Shown here: positions 44,704 to 53,702 of the stretch, one piece after another
Numbering within the stretch: the first letter of the stretch is position 1
Layout of the letters: each line of letters starts with the position of its first letter
Assembly (NCBI RefSeq): GCF_001267885.1
Contig: NZ_CP012382.1
Location: 744,001 to 808,000, forward strand
Length of the DNA: 64,000 nucleotides
Direction of reading: 5' to 3'
Source of the DNA: Streptomyces ambofaciens ATCC 23877
Lineage (GTDB): Bacteria; Actinomycetota; Actinomycetes; Streptomycetales; Streptomycetaceae
Position numbers and translations under genes: made by a program
Notes under the pieces: model-generated
Told to the model about the DNA's origin: nothing
The model's database searches: none
What the model saw: only the letters and a program-made list of their open reading frames with translations

Positions 44704-46038
44704 ATGCCCCCACGCCCCCGCACGCTCGCCGCGGCGGTCACCGTCGCCCTCGCCCTCGGCGCCCAGGCCGTCCCGGCCGCCGCGGCCGACGGGTCGGCCC
44801 CCGGCACCACGGAGGTGTCCCGCGGCGTCGAGATCCCCGCCTTCTACACCCCGCCGTCCACGCTGCCCGACGCCGACGGCGCGCTGATCCGCAGCGAGCC
44901 GCTGCACCTGGCGCTCAGCCTGCCCAGCCTCGGCGGCCCCCTCCCGGGGCGGGCCACCCGGATGATGTACAAGTCCACCGACGCGAACGGCGAACCGGTC
45001 GCCGTGACCGGCGCCTACATCGAGCCGGCCGCGAAGTGGCGCGGCGACGGACCCCGGCCCCTGGTCGCCGTCGCGCCCGGCACCATGGGCCAGGGCGACC
45101 AGTGCGCCGCCTCCATGGCCCTGGAGCACCCGTTGCTGCTCAACGGCGAGACGGTCTCGGTGGGCTACGAGGACCTGTCCGTCTACCGGCTGCTGCTGCG
45201 CGGTGTCGCGGTCGTCGTCACCGACTACGTCGGCCTCGGCACCACCGACCGGCTGCACACCTACGTCAACCGCGTCGACGGGGCGCACGCCGTGCTCGAC
45301 GCGGTGCGCGCCGCACGCTCCCTGGACTCGGCGTCGGTCACCCCCGACTCCCGGGTCGGCCTCTTCGGCTACAGCCAGGGCGGCGGGGCGACGGCCGCGG
45401 CGGCCGAGCTCCAGCCGTCCTACGCCCCGGACGTCCCGCTGGCGGGCACCTACGCCGGCGCTCCGCCCGCCGATCTGACGAAGGTCACCGAGGCGATCGA
45501 CGGCGGCGACCTGGCGGGGGCCCTCGGGTGGTCGCTCAACGGCTTCCTGCAGACCGAGCCCGCCCTGCGGCCCATCGCCGACCGGTACGTCAACGCCGCG
45601 GGCCAGGAGGCGCTGAAGGACCTGTCGACCATGTGCGTCGGCGACGCGCTCTTCGGGTACGGGGGCGACAGCAGCACGGCATGGACGAAGACCGGACAGT
45701 CGCTGGGTGACATCATCCGTGCCGAACCGGCCCTCCAGGCCTTCCTGGCCGAACAGCGGATCGGCTCGCTCAAGCCGGCCGGACCCGTCCGCGTGGCCAC
45801 GGGCGTCAGCGACGACCTGGTCCCCCACGGACAGTCCCGCCAACTGGCCGTCGACTGGTGCGGCGCGGGCGCGAAGGTCACCTACGACCCGGTCGTGCTG
45901 CCGGACGTCGGCAGCGGACTGCTCAACCACTTCGCCCCGCTCCTCGCCGACCAGGGCAAGGCCATCTCCTGGCTCACCGACCGGCTCTCCGGGAAGCCGG
46001 CGGGCTCCAACTGCTGGAGCATGTCCGTACAGCCCTGA
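44704..46038 (+). CDS. Secretory lipase (LIP family)
   Basis: 444 residues. Sec signal peptide (MPPRPRTLAAAVTVALALGA to AAAADG) followed by an alpha/beta-hydrolase of the secretory lipase family: nucleophile Ser224 in VGLFGYSQGGGATAAA, a GLGTTDRLHTY loop typical of the family, and a C-terminal acid/His region (TGVSDDLVPHG; GLLNHFAP). AGGAGG stands six bases before the ATG. Secreted esterase or lipase acting on extracellular lipids or esters. Confidence 0.88.
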   Translation: MPPRPRTLAAAVTVALALGAQAVPAAAADGSAPGTTEVSRGVEIPAFYTPPSTLPDADGALIRSEPLHLALSLPSLGGPLPGRATRMMYKSTDANGEPVAVTGAYIEPAAKWRGDGPRPLVAVAPGTMGQGDQCAASMALEHPLLLNGETVSVGYEDLSVYRLLLRGVAVVVTDYVGLGTTDRLHTYVNRVDGAHAVLDAVRAARSLDSASVTPDSRVGLFGYSQGGGATAAAAELQPSYAPDVPLAGTYAGAPPADLTKVTEAIDGGDLAGALGWSLNGFLQTEPALRPIADRYVNAAGQEALKDLSTMCVGDALFGYGGDSSTAWTKTGQSLGDIIRAEPALQAFLAEQRIGSLKPAGPVRVATGVSDDLVPHGQSRQLAVDWCGAGAKVTYDPVVLPDVGSGLLNHFAPLLADQGKAISWLTDRLSGKPAGSNCWSMSVQP

Positions 46039-46044
46039 GCCGTA

Positions 46045-46100
46045 CCGCCCGCACTCGTGGCCCCCGGCGGTCGTCCGCCGGGGGCCACGAGTGCGGGCGG
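46045..46100. terminator. Very stable terminator hairpin after the lipase gene
   Basis: Perfect 26-bp stem (from CCGCCCGCACTCGTGG and the following bases) with a TCGT loop, six bases after the lipase stop. One of the strongest hairpins in the window. Confidence 0.88.
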
Positions 46101-46198
46101 GCGTGAACCCGGGCAGCAGCTCCGGCATGCGCCGAACGATCACTGCGGCGCAGAATTCGCTCGGGCGAACTGTGGTGAGGCAAGAGAGAGGCGACAGC

Positions 46199-46468
46199 GT
46201 GGAGGACGCGAAGCCGGACGGCGGGTCCGGCCCTCCGGGCCGGGCGAAGATTCCGAGTACGGTCGCGAACATGCCGCGACAGGTGCGCGAGGGGCTGACC
46301 CGCCGGCTCCTCGCAACGAGCGGTTCGCAGCCCATGGTCGGCTCCCGGCAGGAACGGCAGGAACGGCGGGAACGGCAGGAACGGCGGGAACGGCAGGAAC
46401 GGCGGGAACTCATCACCACCTCGAAGGACCTCTACAGCCTCTCCAAGGAGCGCTCCGAGGTCCGCTGA
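46199..46468 (+). CDS. Small charged protein with an RQE-rich repeat
   Basis: 89 residues from GTG 46199 (MEDAKPDGGSGPPGRAK). After MPRQVREGLTRRLLATSGS the sequence has a QERQERRERQERRERQERR stretch of six-codon repeats, then ELITTSKDLYSLSKERSEVR. Third positions are strongly GC-biased, so it is probably real. The repeat would form a highly charged helix. GAGAGG lies nine bases upstream. Its end overlaps the 3' end of the convergent EamA gene by 37 bases. No family recognised. Confidence 0.55.
   Translation: MEDAKPDGGSGPPGRAKIPSTVANMPRQVREGLTRRLLATSGSQPMVGSRQERQERRERQERRERQERRELITTSKDLYSLSKERSEVR
46346..46406. repeat. 18-bp tandem repeat inside the small charged protein
   Basis: AGGAACGGCGGGAACGGC repeats about three times, made of a 9-base half (GGAACGGCR) repeated about seven times. 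In frame, so copy-number change would lengthen or shorten the charged helix by threes. Confidence 0.8.
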
Positions 46469-47370
46469 CACGTCGCCGGCGCACCGCTGCGGCGGGTGGA
46501 CCGGAGTGACGCGCCCGACCCCGCGGCGACACCGGCGCAGACCAGGGCACTGCCCACGGCCTGCGCGGCGCCGTAGGAGCCCGTGCCGACGAGCGGCGCG
46601 GTGCAGGCGGCGGCGACGGGGATCAGGCCGGAGTACAGCGTGGCCCGCTCCGCGCCGATCCGCTGCATGCCCATGTACCAGCAGACGAACCCGACGACGG
46701 TGACCACCACCGCCTGCCACAGCAGGGCACCGGTCTCGGCGGTGTCCGGTCGTCGCAGCCAGCCGGCGCCGTCGGCCAGCACACCGACGACCGCCGACTC
46801 GGCCGCCGCGACGCCGCACACCACCGTGGACAGCAACCGGGGGCCGAGCGGCCGCAGCACGGGCACCGCGAGGACGGCGAAACCCACCTCCCCGACCAGG
46901 GCGCACACGGAGAAGGCGATGCCCGCGCCGTCGGTGCGCCCCCAGCCCTGGACCGTGAAGGCCCCGAGGGCCACGAGCGACGCCCCGTACAGCACGACGC
47001 GTTGCGGCCGGCGCCCGTCCAGCAGGGGGACGACGACCGCGACCACCACGGGCGCGCAGCCCACGAAGACCCCGGGGACCGCCGGCTCCGCACTGCGTTC
47101 CGCCGCGAGCACGGCCAGGTTGAAGCCGACCATGCCGACGGCCGCGAGCAGCGCGAGGCGCAGCCACCGGCCGGTGCCCAGGGCGCGCAGCCGCGCCGCC
47201 GCGCCACGGCCGGCGAACGGGACCAGCAGCAGGAAGGCCAGGCCGTAGCGGAGGAACTGTCCCCCCGCGTACGGATAGTCGCCGAGGAGGCTGTTGGCGG
47301 TGAAGGACCCGCCGACGAGGACACAGGCGAGCGCGGCGAGCAGGGCTCCGCGCGTGGTGGTGGCGTTCAT
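46432..47370 (-). CDS. EamA/DMT-family transporter
   Basis: 312 residues with ten hydrophobic segments in two EamA repeats (LLAALACVLVGGSFTANSLL at the start, then a second repeat near ALLWQAVVVTVVGFVCWYMG). Drug/metabolite transporter superfamily exporter; substrate unknown. The C-terminal 30 residues are hydrophilic and overlap the convergent small protein gene. No clear ribosome-binding site before the ATG. Confidence 0.85.
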   Translation of the reverse strand: MNATTTRGALLAALACVLVGGSFTANSLLGDYPYAGGQFLRYGLAFLLLVPFAGRGAAARLRALGTGRWLRLALLAAVGMVGFNLAVLAAERSAEPAVPGVFVGCAPVVVAVVVPLLDGRRPQRVVLYGASLVALGAFTVQGWGRTDGAGIAFSVCALVGEVGFAVLAVPVLRPLGPRLLSTVVCGVAAAESAVVGVLADGAGWLRRPDTAETGALLWQAVVVTVVGFVCWYMGMQRIGAERATLYSGLIPVAAACTAPLVGTGSYGAAQAVGSALVCAGVAAGSGASLRSTRRSGAPATCQRTSERSLERL

Positions 47371-47584
47371 GACGACGACGCTAGAGAGCGCGACGGCCCG
47401 CCACGGGGTCCACTTCCGGGGCGGCTTCGGGGACCAATCGACGCCCTCACCCTCACACGGTCGTCACCGGTCCTCCCTCGTGTGCATGTCGTGGATATTC
47501 GGGGTAGTCGGAACGTCCCGGTGCCAACACATCGGGATACCAAGGGATTTGACGGTCATGAGCAGACATGGGAAGGGGCTGTCA

Positions 47585-48334
47585 GTGCGCGGCATCAAGG
47601 TAGCGACCGCTGTGGCGACCGCGAGCGTCTCCATCGCCTTACTGGCCGGCTGCGGCGGCGATTCCGGTGGCGAGAGCGAACCGTTCGACGGGCAGAGTGC
47701 CGACGACATCGCCGCGAAGGCGGTCGAGGCCACCCGGCAGGCGAAGTCCATGCACGTGAAGGGCGACACCCGCCTGGAGGACGGCAGCACGGTCACCATC
47801 GACGTCTCGGTCGACCGGGAGAAGAACTGCCAGGGCACCATCGGCGCCGCCGACACCCGCGCGGACGTGCGGCACACCGAGGCGACCCTCTTCCTGCGCG
47901 GGGACGAGCAGTACTGGCAGAACGCGCTGAAGCAGCAGCCCGACGCGGCGCGGAAGATGGCGCCGAAGCTCCAGGGCAAGTGGGTGAAGATGCCGGCGAA
48001 CGACGCCGCGACCGCCGGTGTCTGCGACAAGCAGGGCTTCATCGCCGCCATGGACGAGGACAAGTCCGAGCGCCAGGGCATGAAGCGCGGCGACACGACC
48101 GAGGTGAACGGCGAGGAGGCGCTGCGGCTGACGAAGAAGAACGCCTCCGGCGAGACGCTCGCGCTGTACGTCGCCACCGAGGGCGAGCCGTACATCCTCA
48201 AGTCCGAGACCGAGGGCGGCAAGAACCCCGGCAGCGTCACCTTCGGCGACTACGGCAAGCCGGTGAGCCCCGAGCAGCCGCCCGCCGACCAGACCGTCGA
48301 CATGAAGGAACTGGCCGGCGAACAGCAGGCGTGA
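47585..48334 (+). CDS. Lipoprotein, LppX/LprG-like fold suspected
   Basis: 249 residues. Signal peptide MRGIKVATAVATASVSIALL with lipobox LLAGC (Cys23). The GTG at 47585 was preferred because GGAAGGGG lies six bases upstream; an ATG at 47558 would add nine residues with a poorer site. The body (ADDIAAKAVEATRQAKSMHV, GTIGAADTRADVRHTEATLF, VKMPANDAATAGVCDKQGF) has the beta-rich look of the LprG/LolA-like lipoprotein group of actinobacteria. Ligand unknown. Confidence 0.78.
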   Translation: MRGIKVATAVATASVSIALLAGCGGDSGGESEPFDGQSADDIAAKAVEATRQAKSMHVKGDTRLEDGSTVTIDVSVDREKNCQGTIGAADTRADVRHTEATLFLRGDEQYWQNALKQQPDAARKMAPKLQGKWVKMPANDAATAGVCDKQGFIAAMDEDKSERQGMKRGDTTEVNGEEALRLTKKNASGETLALYVATEGEPYILKSETEGGKNPGSVTFGDYGKPVSPEQPPADQTVDMKELAGEQQA

Positions 48335-48339
48335 CCCCG

Positions 48340-48828
48340 CTACCGGCCCTCCTCCACCGCCTTGCCCGCACGGTCCGAGGCCGGCCACACGTACGGCAGG
48401 TCGTCCGGGACACCGGGGAACAGCTCGGCGTACACCTCGGGTTCCTTGCGCACCAGCGCCGAGCGGTGGCTGCGGTGGAAGGCCTCGTCCCCGAGCCAGG
48501 GCGGCAACTCCCCGGCGCGCGCGAGCTCCGGCTGGTCCCGCACCGGCTCACCCGGACGGCACACGGCGAGACCGGCGACGAGTGAGGCAGCGCAGCTGTC
48601 CTGGTGGCCCCGCTCCCGCCAGACCCGGCAGACCTCCAGGCCGTAGCGCACCAGTGCCTCCTCGTAGCCCGTCCACATCCGCACCGCCGGATGACGGCGC
48701 CAGCCGTAGCCGGGCACGGTCAGGCCGCGCAGCACCTGGAGCGCCTCGACCCGCTGCTTGCCCAGCCGGCGGCGGTCCAGGGCCAGCGCGGACTCCTCGA
48801 AGTCCGGGTGGGGGAGGAAGGTCTGCAT
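48340..48828 (-). CDS. MSMEG_6728-family protein (DNA glycosylase-like fold)
   Basis: 162 residues. MQTFLPHPDFEESALALDRR followed by RLGKQRVEALQVLRGL is the signature of this family, distantly related to phage pyrimidine dimer glycosylase/endonuclease V. HPAVRMWTGYEEALVRYGL and SHRSALVRKEPEVYAELFP are also typical. Function untested. It follows the Rieske gene by 15 bases and may share its transcript. Confidence 0.78.
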   Translation of the reverse strand: MQTFLPHPDFEESALALDRRRLGKQRVEALQVLRGLTVPGYGWRRHPAVRMWTGYEEALVRYGLEVCRVWRERGHQDSCAASLVAGLAVCRPGEPVRDQPELARAGELPPWLGDEAFHRSHRSALVRKEPEVYAELFPGVPDDLPYVWPASDRAGKAVEEGR

Positions 48829-48843
48829 GCCGCTCCTGTCCGG

Positions 48844-49857
48844 TCAGCCGGGGAACCGGCCCTGGTCGCGCAGCTGCCTGCGTCGTTCGGCGTAGGCGAG
48901 GTCGTCGCGCCACAGACGGCCGGCGGCGGCGCGCATCAGCGGGCGCAGGACCGGCGCCAGGCGGCGGGCCACCGGGAACCCGGGCCGGTCGGAGGTGGCC
49001 AGGACCGCCTCGACGACCGCGGTGCGCGGCCGGCCGTGCTCGTCCGGACCGAGCGGCGTGGCGTGACTCTCCACGACGGACCCGGTGCCCTCGCCGTCGG
49101 TGATGTGCATGACGACGGTGCGGGGCTCCGGGGCGGTGAACTCGGCCCGGACGGGCACCACGAGACGTCCGGCGAGCCGGAAGGACACGTCCACGGCGAA
49201 GCGGTCGTCGTCGCCCGCGCTGTCGCCCGGCGCCCCGACGACGGTGAGGTCGACGAAGGAGTAGGGGTGGAACCAGGCACCGTGCCACGGGTCGAGCCGG
49301 TTGGCCACGACGTCCTCGGGTTCGCAGACCCCCACCCCGCGCCAGACGGAGGTCAGGGACGTCGCCTGCGCCGGCCTCGCCGGCAGGACGGGCGCCGCGG
49401 TCGGGGGCTCCTCCCCCACGGCGTCCAGCCGCACCCACACCAGGACGCCGTCGTCGTGCACCGGGAAGGGCTCCCAGCCGGCGAAGGCGGTGCCCTCGAG
49501 GGCGAGTCCGTGCCAGTGGCACACGAGCGTGCCGCACCGCACCGGGCTGTCGGCCAGCGGGGCCCCGAGGTGGGGGCACGCGCCGGGGCCGCCCACCAGA
49601 CGCCCCGTCGCGTCCCGCCAGACGACGACCTCGACGCCCGCGATCGTGCCGGACAGGGGGCGGGTGGGCCGTACGTCGGTGCTCGCGCCCAGGACGTACC
49701 AGTTGCCCGAAGGGCGGTCCAGGGCGCGCTTGAGCGCCGCCGCGATGAGGGCGGGGCGGGCCTCGCGCCAGGTCGGCCGCTGGTGCTGCCAGGGCACGGG
49801 GCGGCGGCGCAGCCGCAGTGGGTAGCGGCCCCGGCGGGGGCTGGGGTCCTGCCTCAT
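48844..49857 (-). CDS. Rieske [2Fe-2S] protein of the carotenoid-like cluster
   Basis: 337 residues. Rieske ligands are visible as [12 protein letters not shown] and [12 protein letters not shown] (CxH...CxxH). The C-terminal 200 residues (DUF5914-like) include [20 protein letters not shown]. Probably an oxygenase or electron-transfer component acting on a carotenoid or related isoprenoid. Its ATG overlaps the crtB stop (ATGA) and GGAGG precedes it. In the crtEIBV-type operons of Streptomyces a similar gene follows crtB, as far as I recall. Confidence 0.8.
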   Translation of the reverse strand: MRQDPSPRRGRYPLRLRRRPVPWQHQRPTWREARPALIAAALKRALDRPSGNWYVLGASTDVRPTRPLSGTIAGVEVVVWRDATGRLVGGPGACPHLGAPLADSPVRCGTLVCHWHGLALEGTAFAGWEPFPVHDDGVLVWVRLDAVGEEPPTAAPVLPARPAQATSLTSVWRGVGVCEPEDVVANRLDPWHGAWFHPYSFVDLTVVGAPGDSAGDDDRFAVDVSFRLAGRLVVPVRAEFTAPEPRTVVMHITDGEGTGSVVESHATPLGPDEHGRPRTAVVEAVLATSDRPGFPVARRLAPVLRPLMRAAAGRLWRDDLAYAERRRQLRDQGRFPG

Positions 49858-50885
49858 CCGGCCTCCTTCGCGGGGTAGGTGTCGTTCCTGCACGGCACGG
49901 GCGGCGTCCGGCGGGCGGCGGCGCCCCGCGCTCCCAGCCGGGCGGCCAGCACCCGGGCGAGCCCGTCGGCGGCGACGACCGCGCGCCGGCGGCGCGGGAC
50001 CACCGCGCGCCGGTGCAGTACCGCGTACCCGTCCTGCGCGATCGAGTCCAGGATGTTGCGGTACAGCACGTAGGCGGTGCGGATGCAGGGCCGTGCCACC
50101 GGGTCCAGCATGCCCAGCCCGGGGGCGGCCTCACGGTAGACGGCGCGGGTGAGGTCCTCGGCGGCGCGCAGCGCGGCGGTGATGCGCCGGTCGCGGCGGC
50201 CCGTCAGCCTGCTCCACAGCAGCAGGTCCCGGTGGACGCCGTGCGCCGCCAGCAGGTCCGCCGGCAGGTAGATCCGGCCCCGGTCGAGGTCCTCGCCGAC
50301 GTCCCGCAGGAAGTTGGTCAGCTGGAAGGCGAGGCCCAGCGCGGCGGCGTGCGGGGCGGCCCGGGCGCGGGGGGTCACGGTGCCGAGCACGGGCAGCATC
50401 TGCAGGCCGATGACGGCGGCGGAGCCGTGCATGTAGGCGCGCAGGTCGTCGTAGGTGGCGTAGTCGGTCACCGTGAGGTCGCTGCGCATCGAGGCCATGA
50501 AGTCGGTGAAGTGCGCCGGGTCGATGCCGTACCGGGCGGCGGTGTCGGCCAGGGCGACCACCACGGGTTCGTCCACCGGCCGGGCGCCGGTGGGCTCCAA
50601 CGGCCGGGCGCCGGTGAGCGCCTGCCGGAGTTGAGCCTCGAGCCGGCTGAGGGTGGCCGCGCGCTCGGCCGTCGTCGCCTCGGCGCCCATGTCGTCGACG
50701 ATGTCGTCGGCCCACCGCGCGAATCCGTACAGCGCGTGCACGGCCGGTCTGCGGTCGGCGGGCAGCAGGCGGGTCGCCAGGAAGTAGGTGCGTCCGTGCC
50801 GGGCGTTGAGGAACCGGCACCGGGTGTACGCGGCGCGCAGCGCGGGGTCGGTGATGCCCGCGGCGTCCAGTTCGCGCCGGGTCAC
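49854..50885 (-). CDS. crtB: Phytoene synthase
   Basis: 343 residues. Head-to-head condensation of two geranylgeranyl diphosphates. Aspartate-rich motifs: [12 protein letters not shown] and [19 protein letters not shown]; the [15 protein letters not shown] region is also conserved. GTG at 50885 overlaps the crtI stop (GTGA), so the pair is translationally coupled. Squalene synthase-like activity on other diphosphates is the main alternative. Confidence 0.9.
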   Translation of the reverse strand: MTRRELDAAGITDPALRAAYTRCRFLNARHGRTYFLATRLLPADRRPAVHALYGFARWADDIVDDMGAEATTAERAATLSRLEAQLRQALTGARPLEPTGARPVDEPVVVALADTAARYGIDPAHFTDFMASMRSDLTVTDYATYDDLRAYMHGSAAVIGLQMLPVLGTVTPRARAAPHAAALGLAFQLTNFLRDVGEDLDRGRIYLPADLLAAHGVHRDLLLWSRLTGRRDRRITAALRAAEDLTRAVYREAAPGLGMLDPVARPCIRTAYVLYRNILDSIAQDGYAVLHRRAVVPRRRRAVVAADGLARVLAARLGARGAAARRTPPVPCRNDTYPAKEAG

Positions 50886-52399
50886 CGGGGCCCGCCCCCG
50901 GCCGTCCCGCGGCGTGCCGGTGTTCCGGTGATGCGGGCGGCGGCCAGCTTCCCGGAGATCAGCACGGTCGGCACACCGACGCCCGGTGTGGTCCCGCAGC
51001 CCGCGAGGACCGCGTTGTCGGTGCCGCGCACCAGGTTGCGGGGGCGGAAGGGGCCCGTCTGCGCGAAGGTGTGGGCCACCGAGAAGGGCGTGCCGGCGGC
51101 ATGCCCCTGGGCGGTCCAGTCGGCCGGTGTCACCAGGCATTCCTCCTCGATGGCGGCGGCGATGCCGGTCAGCCCCCGGCGTTCGAGGGTGGTCAGCAGG
51201 CGGTCGCGGTAGCGGGGAGCGAGGTCGTCCCAGGCCCGGGCGTCCGGTCCGATGTCGGTGTTGGGGCAGGGCGCGAGGACGTAGTGGAGGTGGCGGCCCT
51301 CGGGGGCCAGGGAGGCGTCACCGGCGGTGGGCCGGGTGATCAGCAGGGAGGGGTCGGTCATCAGGGTGCCGGTCCTGGTGAGTTCGTCGAAGGTACGCCG
51401 CCACGCGGCGCCGAAGGAGAGCGTGTGGTGGGCCAGGTGCGGCCAGGTGCGGGTGGTGCCGGCGTGCAGGACGACGGCGGAGGGGGCGTGCCGCAGCCCG
51501 ACCGGGCGGCGCGGGCGGCGGCCCAGCAGCCGGTGGACGACGGGCAGGTCGGGGGTGAGGACGACGGCGTCGCACGGGATGCGTTCGTCGGCGGTGACGA
51601 CCGCGGTGACGCGGCTGCCCGACCGCTCCAGCCGGGTGACCTCCTGCCCGAGGCGGAGGTCCGCGCCCGCGTCGGCGGCCGCGGCGGCCATGCCGCGGGG
51701 CAGGGCGTGCATACCGCCGCGGGGGAAGTACACGCCGGCCACCGTGTCCATGTAGGCGATGACGGCGTAGGCGGCGAGCGCCCGGGCCGGCGCGACGCCG
51801 GCGTACAGGGCCTGGAAGGAGAAGACCCGCTTGAGCCGCTCGTCCGAGAGGAAGCGGCCGATACGGGCGTCCAGCCGGCCGAAGCCGCCGAGCGCGGCCA
51901 GCCGGGCCAGGTCGGGGGTGAGCAGTCCGAGGGGCGAGTCGAAGTTGGCGTCGATGAAGCGGCGCATCTGCACCGCGTGGAGCCGGCTCAGCCAGGTGCG
52001 CAGCCGCCGGTACCCGGCGGCCTCCCGTGCCCCGGCGAAGCGCTCGACCTCCGCCTCCATGGCGGCCGCCTCGGTGTGCACGTCCAGCGTCCCGCCGTCG
52101 GCGAAGCACGCCCGGTAGGCGGGGTGCAGGGGCAGGAGTTCCACCCGGTCGGCCAGCCGGTCGCCGACGGCCGCGAACGCCTCGTCGGCCAGATGGGGCA
52201 TCGTCATGACGGTCGGGCCCGTGTCGATCAGGTAGCCGCCCTGCTCGCGCCGTCCGGCACGGCCGCCGGGCAGCGGGTCGCGCTCCACGACCGTCACCCG
52301 CCGTCCGGACCCCAGCAGGTGCAGCGCGGCCGACAGCCCCGCGAGACCGGCTCCGACGACCACGACGTGGTCGGTGCGTCCGGTCACCGTCCGGGTCAT
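50882..52399 (-). CDS. crtI: Phytoene desaturase
   Basis: 505 residues. FAD-binding [17 protein letters not shown] at the N-terminus, [16 protein letters not shown] typical of CrtI and the C-terminal substrate/FAD motif [19 protein letters not shown]. Converts phytoene stepwise to neurosporene or lycopene. ATG at 52399 follows GGGGGAGG. First gene of crtI-crtB-Rieske; the expected crtE (GGPP synthase) is absent upstream. Confidence 0.9.
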   Translation of the reverse strand: MTRTVTGRTDHVVVVGAGLAGLSAALHLLGSGRRVTVVERDPLPGGRAGRREQGGYLIDTGPTVMTMPHLADEAFAAVGDRLADRVELLPLHPAYRACFADGGTLDVHTEAAAMEAEVERFAGAREAAGYRRLRTWLSRLHAVQMRRFIDANFDSPLGLLTPDLARLAALGGFGRLDARIGRFLSDERLKRVFSFQALYAGVAPARALAAYAVIAYMDTVAGVYFPRGGMHALPRGMAAAAADAGADLRLGQEVTRLERSGSRVTAVVTADERIPCDAVVLTPDLPVVHRLLGRRPRRPVGLRHAPSAVVLHAGTTRTWPHLAHHTLSFGAAWRRTFDELTRTGTLMTDPSLLITRPTAGDASLAPEGRHLHYVLAPCPNTDIGPDARAWDDLAPRYRDRLLTTLERRGLTGIAAAIEEECLVTPADWTAQGHAAGTPFSVAHTFAQTGPFRPRNLVRGTDNAVLAGCGTTPGVGVPTVLISGKLAAARITGTPARRGTAGGGPR

Positions 52400-52774
52400 C
52401 GGGGGTCCTCCCCCGCGCACGGCCGCTCACGCGGCCGTCGACCGCCGTCGTCTGCGGTGCTGGGGCGCATCCCGGGTCCTCTCGTCGTCGGCCGCGGCGG
52501 TGAGCCGTGCCGGGCACGTCGGCTGTCGCGGCTACTTCGGCCGGGCGGCGCTTCGTGGATGCACCGTCCGGCGGCGGCCACGGGCCGTGGGGTGACTCGG
52601 CGTCATGCCTTCCCCCGTCGCCTCGGGACCGACGCCGCCCGGGCCCGTTCCCGCCCGGCAGTCACCCGCCCGGCGGACACCCGCCCCGGAAGGTGCGGCC
52701 CGCCCGCCGGGCGGGCCCCCGCCGTCCCGGGCCCCTACGGACCCGACGGGGCGCGCCAGGGGTCGTCCACGGCT
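52400..52774. other. 375-base gap between crtI and the SDR gene
   Basis: Very GC-rich with short hairpins (for example GGCCCGCCCGCCGGGCGGGCC near 52697). No credible gene and no clear promoter seen. It separates the crtI-crtB-Rieske unit from the SDR unit, so they may be transcribed independently. Confidence 0.4.
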
Positions 52775-53653
52775 CTACGCCCCGGCCCCTTCCGCGTGGT
52801 CCGCCCGCCCGCCCGCGCCGAGCGGACCGGTGGGGTCCATGGCACCCTCCGCCTCCAGCCGGGGCAGCTCGCGCCGGGACAGGCGCAGGACCATCGGCGG
52901 CAGAGCCGTACGCCCCACCTGCGCCAGACGCAGCCACCCGGGCACGTACACGGCCGTGCGGCGACGCTCCACGGCGCGCACCAGCCGGGCGGCGACGTGG
53001 TCCGCCGGGAAGGTGCGGCGGGCCGGAGCCGGCATGTGCGCCCGCAACTCGCGCAGGACCGTGTACCGGTCGGCGTCACGGATCATGTCGGTGTCGATCC
53101 AGTTGAGGTAGGCGATGCCCACGGCGACCCCGTGGTGGGCCACCTCGGCGCGCAGTGAGTGGGTGAAGGCCTCCACGCCCGCCTTCGACGCGCAGTAGGC
53201 ACTCATCATGGGAGCGGCACCGAGCGAGGCGAGCGACGCGATCTGGAGGTGGTAACCCGCGGTGCGGCGCAGGTCCGGCAGGAAGGCGCGGGCCGTGTGG
53301 GCGCTGCCGGTCAGGTTCACGTCGACGACGCGGCTCCACTCGGTGGGGTCCGACGTGGCGAACGGTCCGCCCTCGGCGATGCCGGCGTTCGCCACCACCA
53401 CCGACGGCGTTCCCAGGCGTTCGCGCACCTCACGGGCGGCGGCGTCCAGCGCGACGGGGTCGGTGACATCGGCCTCGACGGCGACGGCCCGCGTCGGCAG
53501 CTCGGCCGCCACCTCGTCGAGCCGCGGCTTCTCGTGGCCGAGCAGGGCGATCCGGGCGCCCCGGCGGGCGCATTCCCGGGCCAGGGCCGCGCCCAGCCCG
53601 CGCGCGGCGCCGGTCACCACGACGACGCGGTTCTGCAGCGGGCTGTCTGTCAC
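52775..53653 (-). CDS. Short-chain dehydrogenase/reductase
   Basis: 292 residues from GTG at 53653 (MTDSPLQNRVVVVTGAARGL). Cofactor motif TGAARGLGAALAREC and NAG in VVVANAGIAEGG, catalytic Ser/Tyr/Lys in IASLASLG and SAYCASKAGVEAF. The tail of 60 residues is basic and ends disordered. Part of a three-gene unit with a CrtI-like oxidoreductase and a SRPBCC protein, probably oxidising a hydroxyl of a lipid or isoprenoid. Confidence 0.85.
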   Translation of the reverse strand: MTDSPLQNRVVVVTGAARGLGAALARECARRGARIALLGHEKPRLDEVAAELPTRAVAVEADVTDPVALDAAAREVRERLGTPSVVVANAGIAEGGPFATSDPTEWSRVVDVNLTGSAHTARAFLPDLRRTAGYHLQIASLASLGAAPMMSAYCASKAGVEAFTHSLRAEVAHHGVAVGIAYLNWIDTDMIRDADRYTVLRELRAHMPAPARRTFPADHVAARLVRAVERRRTAVYVPGWLRLAQVGRTALPPMVLRLSRRELPRLEAEGAMDPTGPLGAGGRADHAEGAGA

Positions 53654-53702
53654 CGGGCCGGCCCTTTCTCGGGGAACACGGGCGTGGTCACGCCCGGGCG
53701 TC

